Shown piece by piece: positions 9,211 through 17,969 of a stretch of 64,000 nucleotides of DNA. The DNA comes from Anaerolineaceae bacterium (GTDB taxonomy: Bacteria; Chloroflexota; Anaerolineae; Anaerolineales; Anaerolineaceae), in NCBI GenBank assembly GCA_030653365.1, contig JAURZL010000019.1:186001-250000 (forward strand). Reading direction: 5' to 3'. The translations under genes were made by a program, and so were the position numbers. The stretch's first letter is position 1. Each line of letters opens with the position of its first letter. A model generated the notes under the pieces. The model searched no databases. It was not told the origin of the DNA and was given only the letters and a program-made list of their open reading frames with translations.

Positions 9211-9239
9211 ATTCTATCAGAAAAAGAAACCCCAAACAA
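9211..9239 (-). promoter_or_regulatory. Predicted dnaA promoter with extended -10
   Basis: On the minus strand, TTGTTT (opposite 9234–9239), a 17-nt spacer and TAGAAT (opposite 9211–9216) are seen. TGA directly before the -10 gives an extended -10 element. Transcription would begin near 9204 and leave a leader of about 165 nt. This is read by eye; the -35 is poor but the -10 matches at five of six positions. Confidence 0.5.
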
Positions 9240-9625
9240 GCTGAAAACATGACGATAGCTTTAAAGATTCTAAAAATTTAAGAATTTTAATGTTAAAAAA
9301 AGTTGGAAGATTATTGATTTTTTCATTATTTGTTCAGTCAACTTTATCCCCATATATGTGGGTTAAGACTTGAAATAAAACACCACATATAGTGGTTCAA
9401 ATCATTTTTTATTATTTTTGACTAAATACGGGGCAAATCCAAAAATTTTTCGGAGGATTCTATCTTGTGATTCGAAGACTCTTAATGTTGAATCCTGAAT
9501 CTTATTTCTATTTAAAAATTTAAGGTTTTTAATCCTTCTTATTCGTACCATGGTTCACCCATAAATGTTGGTGGATTCATTCTGGTATTGAAAACTGACT
9601 TACCTTTGCAACGAGGAAGTGGTGA

Positions 9626-10930
9626 TTATTCCTGGTTATCAGCTTTGACCATAAGATTTACAGCCCTTTGTGCAATTTCGACTGCAAAATTTGTTCCGCG
9701 ATCCCATGGATATACCTGGCTCATGCTCGCAAAAAATAATCCTGGTATTGGTGTGCGAATATCGGGGATGTTTTTGGAATGGTTGACAAACGGTACTGGT
9801 TGTGCGTATTGGGTGCGGTATAACCAGGCATTTTTGATCCAGTCAGGTTTGAAATCCGGGTTAATGCGTTGCAAACTGGGTGTAAATCGCTGGATAATCT
9901 CATCCTGAGAGAGCTGGAAGTATTCATGATCAGTTTCCAGATAGTCTCCACAATATAAAATATGATCACCACCAAAATAGTCGGGGGATAGATAGTTGGT
10001 GTGTTCCACCAGGGCAAGGAATGGAAAACCTGCTTTTTTCGGTAGGTTAAACCAGTAATAACCTTCTTTGGAGAGTTGCTGTTTGATCGCAAGGGTCAGC
10101 ACGACGGCACCAAGGCTTTTCAAATTGAGTAAACCTTCCAGATATTCTTTTGGAAGGTCTGGTGCCATACGTGCCATCAATGAGGGAGAACTGGTCACCA
10201 GACATTGATCGAATTGAAGATTTCTATCTGATGTTGTCACGAGAATTCCTTGCTCTGAGGATTTGCGAATTTGCTGAACCGGAGTATTGAGAAGGATCTG
10301 AACCCCTTTTAACCGTAATAATGAGGCTAATTTATCGCTGAATGCCTGAAAACCACCAGTAAATGTTCCAAGACGCGGTGTGCGAGCCTTTAAGCGTGCC
10401 CACATCCAGGCCATGTTGACCTGCCGGGCATACCGTTCTCCGAATTTTCCAATAACCATTGGTTCCCAAACAGCTTCATATGCTTTGACGCCGGCATATT
10501 TCCGCATCCATTCATCAACGGTAAATTTCTCAAGAGCCCGCCAGTTGTTGGTAAAACGGATGGCCATATTTACCAGACCGAAACGGCTTTTATTGATACC
10601 CCATCCCAAACCAGGATATAGTAGCGCTGACGGAATTGAATCGAACGGATAGAATTTATCCTTGTGAAACATGACTGTCACCGGACGGGGAAAGAGGACC
10701 TGGTCTGACCAGCCTAATTCATCGATTAAACCCAGAATTGCTGAATCAGACTGGAACCAGTGATGATAAAAACGCTCCACCGACCAATCCCAATGGCTTT
10801 CCTTGAAACCTGCTGCCAGACCACCGACATAACCAGCTGCTTCAAATATGGTAATTTGATGACCTTGTTTGCAAAGTCTGTAAGCTGCCGAAAGACCAGC
10901 AATTCCAGCACCCACGATCGCAATTTTCAT
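9626..10930 (-). CDS. FAD-dependent amine-oxidase-like oxidoreductase
   Basis: A 434-residue flavoprotein. Residues 4–35 form the dinucleotide-binding fold 'IAIVGAGIAGLSAAYRL' ending in the acidic 'IFEAAG', followed by the 'YVGGLA' motif of the amine oxidase, protoporphyrinogen oxidase and phytoene desaturase group. The C-terminal 'GLFFASMSQVYPWDRGTNFAVE' is the second FAD-binding block. The substrate is unknown; relatives act on protoporphyrinogen, carotenoids or UDP-sugars. Its ATG overlaps the stop of the upstream flippase-like gene by 4 bp (ATGA), which indicates translational coupling and perhaps a shared role in lipid or polyprenyl chemistry. Confidence 0.82.
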   Translation of the reverse strand: MKIAIVGAGIAGLSAAYRLCKQGHQITIFEAAGYVGGLAAGFKESHWDWSVERFYHHWFQSDSAILGLIDELGWSDQVLFPRPVTVMFHKDKFYPFDSIPSALLYPGLGWGINKSRFGLVNMAIRFTNNWRALEKFTVDEWMRKYAGVKAYEAVWEPMVIGKFGERYARQVNMAWMWARLKARTPRLGTFTGGFQAFSDKLASLLRLKGVQILLNTPVQQIRKSSEQGILVTTSDRNLQFDQCLVTSSPSLMARMAPDLPKEYLEGLLNLKSLGAVVLTLAIKQQLSKEGYYWFNLPKKAGFPFLALVEHTNYLSPDYFGGDHILYCGDYLETDHEYFQLSQDEIIQRFTPSLQRINPDFKPDWIKNAWLYRTQYAQPVPFVNHSKNIPDIRTPIPGLFFASMSQVYPWDRGTNFAVEIAQRAVNLMVKADNQE

Positions 10931-11952
10931 GTAGGATCTCCTGAACTAGTTTCCTGAATTGTTTTAATTTCCTTTGATCCCCAACGCATGGGTTGGCGCA
11001 GGTAATAATAAGCACCCAGGACTGTAATAGGAAACCATAAAGCGGCATGTAATACCAGGGTATAACCGGTTGCCATTTCTGGTGGAACGCCATAAGCGCT
11101 CAATAATGCAATGCCTGGAGCGTCAAAAGTACCCAGATAACCGGGTGCAGAAGGAATGGTGGTTGCCAGATTGACGATCCCGTTCATTAACATCAAAGCA
11201 AAGAAACTGACCTCGAAGTCAAAAGCATGCATGACAAACCAGTATTTACCGGTTTCCAACAGCCAGATGATAACGGATGTAAAGAAAATCATCAGTGCTT
11301 CTTGAGGGGAACGCAGAGATTCAAGCCCGGTTAGAAATCGCTGTGAGATTTGACTCGTTTTTTCCCGCAAGCGCAAGGGCAGAAATTTCTGAATTCCCCA
11401 ATCAACGATTTTTTGTGTGATTTGGGGAAACATTGCTGCCAACAGGAAAACAAGCAATGCGCCAATAAAAACTATCGCTCCCCAAAAAGCAACCTGTTGA
11501 ATGTTGCCAATGATCCCTGAATCGGAGGTGAGTTTTGCCAGCTCACCCAGATTAAGAAAAACGAATGCCAACATTACCACCCCATCAAAGACGCGTTCGA
11601 CAATCACTGTCGCAAGCGAAGCAGAAACAGGCACATCTTCACGTTGCTTCAGAATGACTGCCCGCAGAATTTCTCCAGCACGAGCAGGATAAATGTTGTT
11701 GCCCATATAACCAATGGTGACGACCGGGAACATACTTCTGGTAGAGATCTTCTTCAATGGCCGCAACATGTAATGCCACCGCCAGGACCGAACCCAGACA
11801 CCTAGAAAATAAACTGCAATTCCGGGGATCAACCAGATATAATGAGCACCTTTAAGGGAATCCCACACCAACTCCAGTTGTAAACCACGCAAAGCCAGAT
11901 AAAGCAATACTGCGCTAATAAGAATTCCCAACCAAAGCTGCCAACGTTTCAT
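10927..11952 (-). CDS. Lysylphosphatidylglycerol-synthase-TM / flippase-like membrane protein
   Basis: A 341-residue integral membrane protein of the UPF0104/LPG-synthase transmembrane family, related to AglD and YbhN, with about eight hydrophobic segments. Typical stretches are 'YFLGVWVRSWRWHYMLRP', 'GYMGNNIYPARAGEILRA' and 'PSAPGYLGTFDAPGIALL'. Members are thought to move or help make lipids or glycolipids in the membrane; the substrate here is unknown. The gene opens a two-gene operon, overlapping the FAD oxidoreductase by 4 bp. It has no Shine–Dalgarno site. Instead TAAAAT sits exactly 7 nt before the ATG, with TGG in front, so the mRNA may be leaderless. Confidence 0.85.
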   Translation of the reverse strand: MKRWQLWLGILISAVLLYLALRGLQLELVWDSLKGAHYIWLIPGIAVYFLGVWVRSWRWHYMLRPLKKISTRSMFPVVTIGYMGNNIYPARAGEILRAVILKQREDVPVSASLATVIVERVFDGVVMLAFVFLNLGELAKLTSDSGIIGNIQQVAFWGAIVFIGALLVFLLAAMFPQITQKIVDWGIQKFLPLRLREKTSQISQRFLTGLESLRSPQEALMIFFTSVIIWLLETGKYWFVMHAFDFEVSFFALMLMNGIVNLATTIPSAPGYLGTFDAPGIALLSAYGVPPEMATGYTLVLHAALWFPITVLGAYYYLRQPMRWGSKEIKTIQETSSGDPT

Positions 11953-11959
11953 CAGTTGG

Positions 11960-11968
11960 ATTTTACCA
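11960..11968 (-). promoter_or_regulatory. Extended -10 seven bases before the flippase-like ATG
   Basis: On the minus strand TGG-TAAAAT ends 7 nt before the ATG at 11952. Transcription would begin at or next to the start codon, giving a leaderless mRNA. The same layout occurs at four other genes in this window. Confidence 0.5.
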
Positions 11969-12013
11969 TGTTAAGACGCCTGAGATGAAAAATGAACAAT
12001 CAGGTTTGTTCCA

Positions 12014-13627
12014 TCAATCCATAAATAAATCCGCCCAAGCACAATAATAGGTTTCGCTATCTATCATTACAAAATTTTGGAAACCATTCTCATCCTGTTC
12101 AACCGGATATTGTAACCAGAGTTTTTGATTCTGTTCGAGCAAGTTTTTGGCCCTGGAAAATGAAAGGTTAAATGATTGCCAGGGACGAGTCTCCTGGTTT
12201 TGCATGGTATGCCACCGGCAGGCAAGATCAGCTCCCAGTAGGTCTCTGGTAGGTGAAGTGGTTGTACGAAAACCATCCAAAATGACCGGAACTGCATCGC
12301 TACTGAGCTCGGAAATATAGTAAAAGTCCAATGCATACCCTTCCTGTTCGGATAAGGTGGCACGTTGGATATTTTGGCGGGCGATGAAACCATCGATATT
12401 GAAAGCAATACTGGTGACCACAAAACCTGCAGCAACAGCAAGGATCGTAAAAGCTAAATGTCCCTGCCGCTGCAAAATTTCAAGGATGATCACAAAGACA
12501 ATTAAGACTGCCAGCCAGGGAAGGAAGAGGTGAGAATAGGTTCTTAATCTTGAGAAACCATATGCATTTTCATACAAAACCAGACGTTGAAAACTGGAAA
12601 CAAGCATTACCAACACTTGCAGGAAAATCAGGATACTCAAACCAGAGAATCTTCTTTTTTGGTTATTTGATTCCAATCGGGTAATGCTATGAAACAAGTA
12701 ATAAATAATCAAACTGAGAACCGCAACGGTAATCAATTCACCAAAACCGCGACGGGCATATTCTGAATAAGTGAAACCAGTCTCGCTGATATTTGCTTCT
12801 CCCCCAAAAAAGTATCGAAACTGTATGACCAGAAAGGCAGCAAATAAGAGATTAATACTGCCAAAAACGATACTTGTTTCCATGGATCCCAGGAATTTTT
12901 TTATGGAAGGTTGGTTTGGATGTGGGCGTGGATCTTGTTTGGCAGGGTAAATTGCCTGAACGAGTACACCGATAAACAGATATGCCATAAATAGTATGTT
13001 CGATGTACGGAATACGTATTCTGCCAGATTTTCTATCCGGAATATTTCCAAAAATTTATTGAGTCCTTGTTCAAAAATTGGATCAGCTCCTGCCAATAGG
13101 GCAGCCAGGACCAGAATAATAGGCAAAGCTAACAACAAACCTCGCAGCACAGGCCAAAGGGTTTTGTTTTTTTGTGGCACAGGTTCTGATGAATCAGTGT
13201 TGTTTTCTGTTTTAGTTTTCTTTTGACCCTGGAAAATCAATGGCCATCCCCGAGAAAAGATCATAACAAGCCATTTCAAACCTTGAATAATGTAATCCAG
13301 CAGACGGAAAAATGGCCAATTCCCATTTCGGAAGGTAATCGTGATCAGAATTAATAAGGCCAGACTTGCCAATGCTGAAACTACCAGGGTGAATGGTTCC
13401 TGTCGTATAAAACTTGCTGTCGAGATGGCGATGGTTATTCCAGTCAGCAGGATGGATAACCAGTGTGGTCTGATTTTTTCAAGCCAGCTAACTAAAAACA
13501 AACAACCAGCGGCAATGAAGATCCAGATACTGAATGCAATGCCAAACGGCTTATTAAAGAAGAAGAAATCTACCAACCAGGCAATGATTAAGCCTGCTAT
13601 CAAAAATCGGGAAGTATTTTTTATCAT
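12014..13627 (-). CDS. DUF4173-like multi-spanning membrane protein
   Basis: A 537-residue protein with about twelve hydrophobic segments spread over its first 430 residues, then a soluble C-terminal part of about 110 residues. The opening 'DFFFFNKPFGIAFSIW', the central 'GFGELITVAVLSLIIYY' and 'VLYENAYGFSRLRTYSHLF' resemble DUF4173 membrane proteins. 'FNIDGFIARQNIQRA' leads into the soluble tail. No catalytic motif is seen. The ATG follows AAAGGAG, part of which can pair with CTCC just upstream. A 46-residue membrane protein is encoded 19 bp upstream on the same strand and is probably co-transcribed. Confidence 0.72.
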   Translation of the reverse strand: MIKNTSRFLIAGLIIAWLVDFFFFNKPFGIAFSIWIFIAAGCLFLVSWLEKIRPHWLSILLTGITIAISTASFIRQEPFTLVVSALASLALLILITITFRNGNWPFFRLLDYIIQGLKWLVMIFSRGWPLIFQGQKKTKTENNTDSSEPVPQKNKTLWPVLRGLLLALPIILVLAALLAGADPIFEQGLNKFLEIFRIENLAEYVFRTSNILFMAYLFIGVLVQAIYPAKQDPRPHPNQPSIKKFLGSMETSIVFGSINLLFAAFLVIQFRYFFGGEANISETGFTYSEYARRGFGELITVAVLSLIIYYLFHSITRLESNNQKRRFSGLSILIFLQVLVMLVSSFQRLVLYENAYGFSRLRTYSHLFLPWLAVLIVFVIILEILQRQGHLAFTILAVAAGFVVTSIAFNIDGFIARQNIQRATLSEQEGYALDFYYISELSSDAVPVILDGFRTTTSPTRDLLGADLACRWHTMQNQETRPWQSFNLSFSRAKNLLEQNQKLWLQYPVEQDENGFQNFVMIDSETYYCAWADLFMD

Positions 13628-13646
13628 AGTACTCCTTTAGAGGAGC

Positions 13647-13787
13647 TTACAGCACAGCAATCATCGAGGCAATCCAGGAGATGATCAACACCGCTGCGAA
13701 GATACCAAACATAATTTGACGTCTCCGCCTTGAGCGTTCTTCTGCTGTAAGACGTGGTGGTTTTTTGGTTTCAACTTTTTTGCTCAT
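13647..13787 (-). CDS. 46-residue single-pass membrane protein
   Basis: A short gene that is easily missed. It encodes a basic N-terminus rich in Lys and Arg (residues 3–23, including 'RSRRRRQ') followed by one hydrophobic helix at about residues 25–46. The ATG at 13785–13787 has GAGG five bases upstream, and the stop lies 19 bp before the ribosome-bound start of the DUF4173-like gene. The positive-inside rule places the N-terminus in the cytosol. It may be a small partner of the large membrane protein. No family is recognised. Confidence 0.6.
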   Translation of the reverse strand: MSKKVETKKPPRLTAEERSRRRRQIMFGIFAAVLIISWIASMIAVL

Positions 13788-13939
13788 TCAAACCTCGTTC
13801 AGGATAATGGGGCTACCCGTGCAATGTCTATCAAAATGGTTGGAAATTACTATCAAAAACTATCATTTGCTAACTAAATCTTCCCGATTTAGAAGTGACC
13901 GTTCCAAATTCCCTGTCATGGATGATACCAGATTATTAC

Positions 13940-13968
13940 CAATAATAAAACCCGGTCAAACCGGGTTT
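13940..13968 (-). terminator. Terminator after the FmdB-type gene
   Basis: Perfect 8-bp stem AAACCCGG (13948–13955) and CCGGGTTT (13961–13968) with a 5-nt loop. On the minus strand it is followed by TTTTATTATT. It lies 27 bp after the stop of the zinc-ribbon gene. Confidence 0.8.
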
Positions 13969-13995
13969 ATCAAATTCATATTTACGAATGACTGG

Positions 13996-14334
13996 TTATT
14001 TTGAGTTTTCACTTTTTATTGATGTGGATTTCTCGGTACTTTTCTCTGTACTTTCATTGGATGTGGTGCTGGTTTCACTGGATGAAGATTCGTTACTGCC
14101 AGAAGTAGATGATTTTTCTTCATGGGAGGTTTTACTCTTATTCTGCCCAGAAGGAGAGCGATGATCGGTGGCATAAAAACCTGAACCTTTGAAAACGATA
14201 CCTACAGGTGTATAGACCTTATGTAAGGCTTTTTTCCCACAGTCTGGGCAAACCTTCAACAAAGGATCTGTGAATAATTGTCTTCTATCAAATTGCACGC
14301 CACAGTTATCACACCGATAGGTATATACTGGCAT
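13996..14334 (-). CDS. FmdB-family zinc-ribbon protein
   Basis: A 112-residue protein. Residues 1–45 are the FmdB-type regulatory zinc ribbon: 'MPVYTYRCDNCG', then 'CPDCGKKALHKV', giving four metal-binding cysteines, followed by the family's 'GIVFKGSGFYATD'. The rest (about residues 60–112) is a low-complexity Ser/Thr/Glu/Lys tail, longer than in most members and probably unfolded. FmdB proteins are widespread and thought to be regulatory, but the target is unknown. The ATG has a GAGGT site, and a strong terminator follows, so the gene appears monocistronic. Confidence 0.88.
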   Translation of the reverse strand: MPVYTYRCDNCGVQFDRRQLFTDPLLKVCPDCGKKALHKVYTPVGIVFKGSGFYATDHRSPSGQNKSKTSHEEKSSTSGSNESSSSETSTTSNESTEKSTEKSTSIKSENSK

Positions 14335-14699
14335 TTTTTACCTCAATCAATAATCAGTTCATTTCGATTTGAAATTGTAACACTTTAAAAGGAAAAAACA
14401 AGATGCCAACGAGGATTTTAATAATAAATTTATAATAGGAGGGGTAAATTAGAATAGGTCAGCTTTCCTAATTAAGCGAAAACGGTATCTTTTCATCAGA
14501 ATGCAAGTGATTTTGTGGGTATCACCACCTAACATACACGCCATTCCCGGACTATTGAGATGGGACCGAAAAGGGATGTTAAAAAGTGAAATATTCTCTA
14601 AAAGTATCAAACAAAATTCACCATTTTCCCTGATTACTTCAGGCGTAGTATACTTAAATTTGTACAAAACCACTTGATAAACGTTTATAGGAGTTCGTA
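14335..14699. other. 365-bp divergent intergenic region
   Basis: This space separates the FmdB-type gene (minus) from the D-aminopeptidase gene (plus), so it should hold both promoters. A TATACT box is seen at about 14649–14654 on the plus strand, without a good -35. An open stretch at 14449–14673 on the minus strand has no ribosome site and no recognisable protein features, and is not called. Nothing else is recognised. Confidence 0.35.
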
Positions 14700-15521
14700 A
14701 TGAAATTGTTAATCAGCGTTGACATGGAAGGAATCAGCGGGGTTGTGAACTGGGAACAGGTTAAACCAGGTACTTCTGAGTGGCAACGTTTTCGACGTAT
14801 CATGACAGAAGATGTCAATGCAGCAATTGGTGGCGCGATGGATGCGGGGGTCAACGAAATCCTCGTTTCTGATGGACATTGGAACAGTGACAATATTATG
14901 ATTGACTTACTGGATTCACGAGCCCGATTTAATTGTGGTAAACCCAGTCCATTTGCAATGATTCAGGGGGTTGATCAGCAAGTTGATGCAGCTTTTTTCA
15001 TCGGTTTTCATGCACGTGCTGGAACCCAGACGGCTGTTCTGGATCATACCTGGTCTAATGCCACAATCGCGAATGTCTGGTTGAATGATCTTTTGGTGGG
15101 AGAGACCGGAATAAATGCAGCTGTTTGTGGATTTTTTGATGTACCGGTTTTATTGCTTTCGGGAGATCAATCAGTTGCCCGTGAGGCAAAAGATTTAATT
15201 CCAGGGATTCATACTGTAATAGTTAAAGAAGCCACAGGAAGGTTTGCAGCCAATTGTCTGCATCCTAAAGAAGTACAGAGCCTGATCCGAGAAGGTGCAA
15301 AATTTGCTATCCAATCCTATCAGAACGGACAGGGATCACAGGTGTTAAAAATAAAACAACCTGTTGAAGTAAAAGTTGAATTTAAATCCACGGAGATGGC
15401 GGACCGTACTCAGATAATCCCTGGCATACAACGATTATCCGGAAAAGAAATAATTTTTACCTCCGAGGATATGCCAACCGCGTATCAAATGTTTCGAACT
15501 GTGGCTGGCTTGGCGGGATAA
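14700..15521 (+). CDS. M55-family D-aminopeptidase, DppA-like
   Basis: A 273-residue protein of the M55 (DppA) peptidase family, the usual length. It begins with 'LLISVDMEGISGVVNW', in which the Asp and Glu are zinc ligands, followed by 'VSDGHWN' near residue 60 and 'FIGFHARAG' near 103, which give the His ligands. The nucleophile region corresponds to 'HTWSNATIANVWLND' (about 118–132), and 'GDQSVAREAK' follows. Members form a decamer and release D-amino acids, such as D-Ala, from short peptides, usually for cell-wall peptide recycling. The ATG has a TAGGAG site. A Nudix hydrolase starts 3 bp after the stop, so the two share an operon. Confidence 0.92.
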   Translation: MKLLISVDMEGISGVVNWEQVKPGTSEWQRFRRIMTEDVNAAIGGAMDAGVNEILVSDGHWNSDNIMIDLLDSRARFNCGKPSPFAMIQGVDQQVDAAFFIGFHARAGTQTAVLDHTWSNATIANVWLNDLLVGETGINAAVCGFFDVPVLLLSGDQSVAREAKDLIPGIHTVIVKEATGRFAANCLHPKEVQSLIREGAKFAIQSYQNGQGSQVLKIKQPVEVKVEFKSTEMADRTQIIPGIQRLSGKEIIFTSEDMPTAYQMFRTVAGLAG

Positions 15522-15524
15522 GTC

Positions 15525-16151
15525 ATGATCGAAAAAGTAATCGCATTCATTATTAGGAAAAAAGGGCAACACCCTCAATTATTGATATTTAAACACCCCG
15601 CTAATGGATTCCAATTGCCAGCCGGAACGGTTGAAGAAAATGAACAGCTGGAGGTGGCATTACGCAGAGAGATTGCTGAAGAGACAGGTTTGACAAACCT
15701 TAAGATCATGCAGAAATTAGGAGAGCAGACCATCTTTCTGGATCAGAAACAAGCAGTGTTAACACAAACCTTGAGGTTCTTTTCCTGGCCAGCACAGGCA
15801 GCGAAACGCCATGGGCCATTGTGTACCCGCGGCTTGAAGGTGAATACTTTCGAAAGGAAAGTGGGATTTACTCGTGTTCGTTATGAGGAATTTGACACCA
15901 GCAAAGAATCCCAAACCCTCTTATGGAATAGTGAGGGGTGGCTACCTAGCGAATTTTTGACCCGGGAAGTCAAACGCTATTTTTATATCTTAACTGTTGT
16001 TGATGAAGATCGAGATAATTGGAAAATCCTATCAGATTTTGGTCATACGTTTGAATGCCAGTGGGTTGATTTAGATGCTATTCCGGACTTAAGTTGGGGT
16101 CAATCTGAATGGCTTACCTATTTGGACGACATCGATTTAGAATCAATCTGA
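15525..16151 (+). CDS. Nudix hydrolase
   Basis: A 208-residue protein. The Nudix box is perfect: a Gly at about residue 32, five residues, Glu, seven residues, then 'REIAEETGL', the helix that binds magnesium and cleaves a nucleoside diphosphate linked to another group. The Nudix fold should fill roughly residues 3–140. The C-terminal part, with 'FGHTFECQWVDLDAIPDLSWGQ', looks like the strand that closes the fold rather than a second domain. The substrate is unknown. It lies 3 bp behind the D-aminopeptidase gene and is probably translated from the same mRNA. Confidence 0.88.
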   Translation: MIEKVIAFIIRKKGQHPQLLIFKHPANGFQLPAGTVEENEQLEVALRREIAEETGLTNLKIMQKLGEQTIFLDQKQAVLTQTLRFFSWPAQAAKRHGPLCTRGLKVNTFERKVGFTRVRYEEFDTSKESQTLLWNSEGWLPSEFLTREVKRYFYILTVVDEDRDNWKILSDFGHTFECQWVDLDAIPDLSWGQSEWLTYLDDIDLESI

Positions 16152-16159
16152 AATCCATC

Positions 16160-16837
16160 CTAGGATTGTGCCTGGTAGTAATCACATAAATCTGTCAGGG
16201 GACAGAGGTCGCATTTAGGTTTGCGTGCCAGACAGATCTCCCGTCCTAATCTGATCAGATTAAGGTGCGCGGGACCATAGGATTCTGGCTGAAAACAACC
16301 TGCCAGGTGAGGATGAGCCTGATCTGCGGTCATCTTTTCCGGACGCAAACCCAACCTTCCACTGACCCTGTATATATGAGTATCAACCGGAAAAGCCGGA
16401 ATACCCAGAGCGAATTGCAGAACAATGGATGCTGTTTTCGGCCCAACACCATTGAAACGGGTCAACCAGGCCTGTGCATCATCTGCTGAATAGCTTTTGA
16501 GGAAATCAAGGTTCAAATTCCCACATTCCTCCGTGATTTGCTTTAATACCTGTTGAATCCGGGGACCTTTTTGATTTGCCAGACCGGCAGTTCTGATCTC
16601 TTTGACCACATCTTCAGGATTTGCATCACGGATTTCTTCCCAGGTGGGAAAACGGGCTCGTAGTGCATGGAATGCGACATCACGATTGCGATCATTTGTG
16701 TTTTGCGAAAGAATCGTAGACACCAATTCATCAATCGCAGGTAATGGATCACGCCATTCTGGGAAACCAAACAAATCCAGTAATCGTTCGTAAATCGTTG
16801 CGGCTTTATTAATTAATGAATCTTGGTCTTCGTGCAT
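16160..16837 (-). CDS. nth: Endonuclease III-type DNA glycosylase/lyase
   Basis: A 225-residue DNA repair enzyme of the HhH-GPD superfamily. The helix-hairpin-helix 'FNGVGPKTASIVL' carries the catalytic Lys (about residue 132), and 'FPVDTHIYR' (about 150) the catalytic Asp. The C-terminal iron–sulphur loop is complete: C-x6-C-x2-C-x5-C in 'CLARKPKCDLCPLTDLC'. It should remove oxidised pyrimidines and nick the abasic site. The ATG is preceded by AGGAG, although the spacer is about 10 nt. It is convergent with the Nudix gene, with only 8 bp between stops. Some relatives act on other mismatches, so the exact base preference is not certain. Confidence 0.92.
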   Translation of the reverse strand: MHEDQDSLINKAATIYERLLDLFGFPEWRDPLPAIDELVSTILSQNTNDRNRDVAFHALRARFPTWEEIRDANPEDVVKEIRTAGLANQKGPRIQQVLKQITEECGNLNLDFLKSYSADDAQAWLTRFNGVGPKTASIVLQFALGIPAFPVDTHIYRVSGRLGLRPEKMTADQAHPHLAGCFQPESYGPAHLNLIRLGREICLARKPKCDLCPLTDLCDYYQAQS

Positions 16838-16883
16838 AAGGATTAAGCTCCTGTAGATCGCGCCAGGAATTTTGAATGTCTAC

Positions 16884-17969
16884 TTAATGAAACTTAAGCT
16901 GAAAAACAGGTTTTAATTGGCCAACTTCCAGTTTTCTCCAATTTTGAATCGGTCTGGAATCAAAAGATGCCAATGCTTCGATTTGTTGTGAGTCGAGGGC
17001 ACCTAACTGGCGCAAAATTTCGATTCCTACAAGAGGACGAGCGCGGCCAATGCTGTCACCATCTGCAATTTTGAAAACAATCCCCAAAGCTGGACTGTTC
17101 TCTCCAAAAGCACCTGGTAACAAACCAATACTCTGGTATCCTTCTGCACCACCTTTTGCGATGATTTTTCCTCTACCAACTTTCATTAATTCAGTATCAA
17201 ATTGTCCCGGTCCGGAGACCATATCCGGTGCCTGAGTCATTGCTTTGGTAATTACATGACAGGCTTCTGCTCTCTGAAGAGAAAGCTCACTGGGGTCACA
17301 TAAGCTGGCGAAACTCCAGCCTGCATTCCGCAAGGGAACCCCAAAGACGGGTACGGAACAACCATCAATGCCAATGATGATCTCCTCTTCCGAGATATGC
17401 GACATTTCTGCGAAGGTCTTCAAAACAAGTGACTGAACTGGATGATCCAGATTAATATAATCTGCCTTCGGTTTTTCTCTTAGGATTGCCTGTGCCAGAA
17501 ATCCGGTGTGTTTTCCGGAACAATTATGTCGGTTTTGGCCTGGCAATTCTCCCCGTAATATCATTGCTTCGGCTGTGGATTTATCACTGATTGGATGGGT
17601 GCCACAAAGCAAATCTGTCTCCTGCACACCGATCTTCGCCTGTATCTTTTGTAGGACTTCCATGTGCATATCCAGGCCTCTGTGAGATGCACACATTAAG
17701 GAAATTTCTTCATCGGAGAGATTGAATTGCTCCACACCACCTAGCTCAATTAATGGTAGTGCCTGAATAGGTTTCGAAGAGGAGCGCAAATAGGCGACCA
17801 ATTCGGGATTCCCATAGGATGCTACCAATCGTCCAGAATGATCGACCACAGCAATAGCTCCCCAATGGGTCGATTCAACCAGGTTTCCACGGGTTGCATA
17901 CACAACAGGTAAAAATGAACTGGTATCAATAACCAGTTCATTATGTACTACTTTATTTGAAAGAATCAA
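16884..17969 (-). CDS. Asparaginase II family protein, R. etli type
   Basis: A 361-residue protein of the asparaginase_II family, which is unrelated in fold to EcAI/EcAII. The serine-type motif 'RSSSKPIQALP' lies near residues 62–72, and 'NCSGKHTGFL' near 146 contains the Cys and Lys of the zinc and active-site region. 'GIDGCSVPVFGVPL' follows near 198. It should hydrolyse asparagine to aspartate and ammonia. The start is the ATG that overlaps the stop of the MBL-like gene by 4 bp, so the two are translationally coupled. A histidine kinase gene lies upstream in the same run. Confidence 0.88.
   Translation of the reverse strand: MILSNKVVHNELVIDTSSFLPVVYATRGNLVESTHWGAIAVVDHSGRLVASYGNPELVAYLRSSSKPIQALPLIELGGVEQFNLSDEEISLMCASHRGLDMHMEVLQKIQAKIGVQETDLLCGTHPISDKSTAEAMILRGELPGQNRHNCSGKHTGFLAQAILREKPKADYINLDHPVQSLVLKTFAEMSHISEEEIIIGIDGCSVPVFGVPLRNAGWSFASLCDPSELSLQRAEACHVITKAMTQAPDMVSGPGQFDTELMKVGRGKIIAKGGAEGYQSIGLLPGAFGENSPALGIVFKIADGDSIGRARPLVGIEILRQLGALDSQQIEALASFDSRPIQNWRKLEVGQLKPVFQLKFH

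Larger units (their letters stand above)
9041..9625. other. 585-bp dnaA upstream region, candidate oriC
   Basis: This gap holds no credible gene. From the dnaA side it contains a leader with three small hairpins, a promoter reading towards dnaA, then a strongly AT-rich stretch (about 9250–9340). After that comes TTATCCCCA (9344–9352) facing TGTGGGTTA (9357–9365), separated by TATA. These match the standard DnaA box TTATCCACA at 8 of 9 and 7 of 9 positions in inverted orientation. A second palindrome, ACCAC-N5-GTGGT, follows at 9382–9396. Near-match boxes beside an AT-rich tract next to dnaA fit an origin, but there are few boxes and none is perfect, so this is only a candidate. Confidence 0.4.

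Noticed and set aside
14449-14673. Open frame of 74 codons on the minus strand in the FmdB/D-aminopeptidase gap
   Set aside because: No ribosome site, no recognisable domain, and it would cover the region needed for two divergent promoters.
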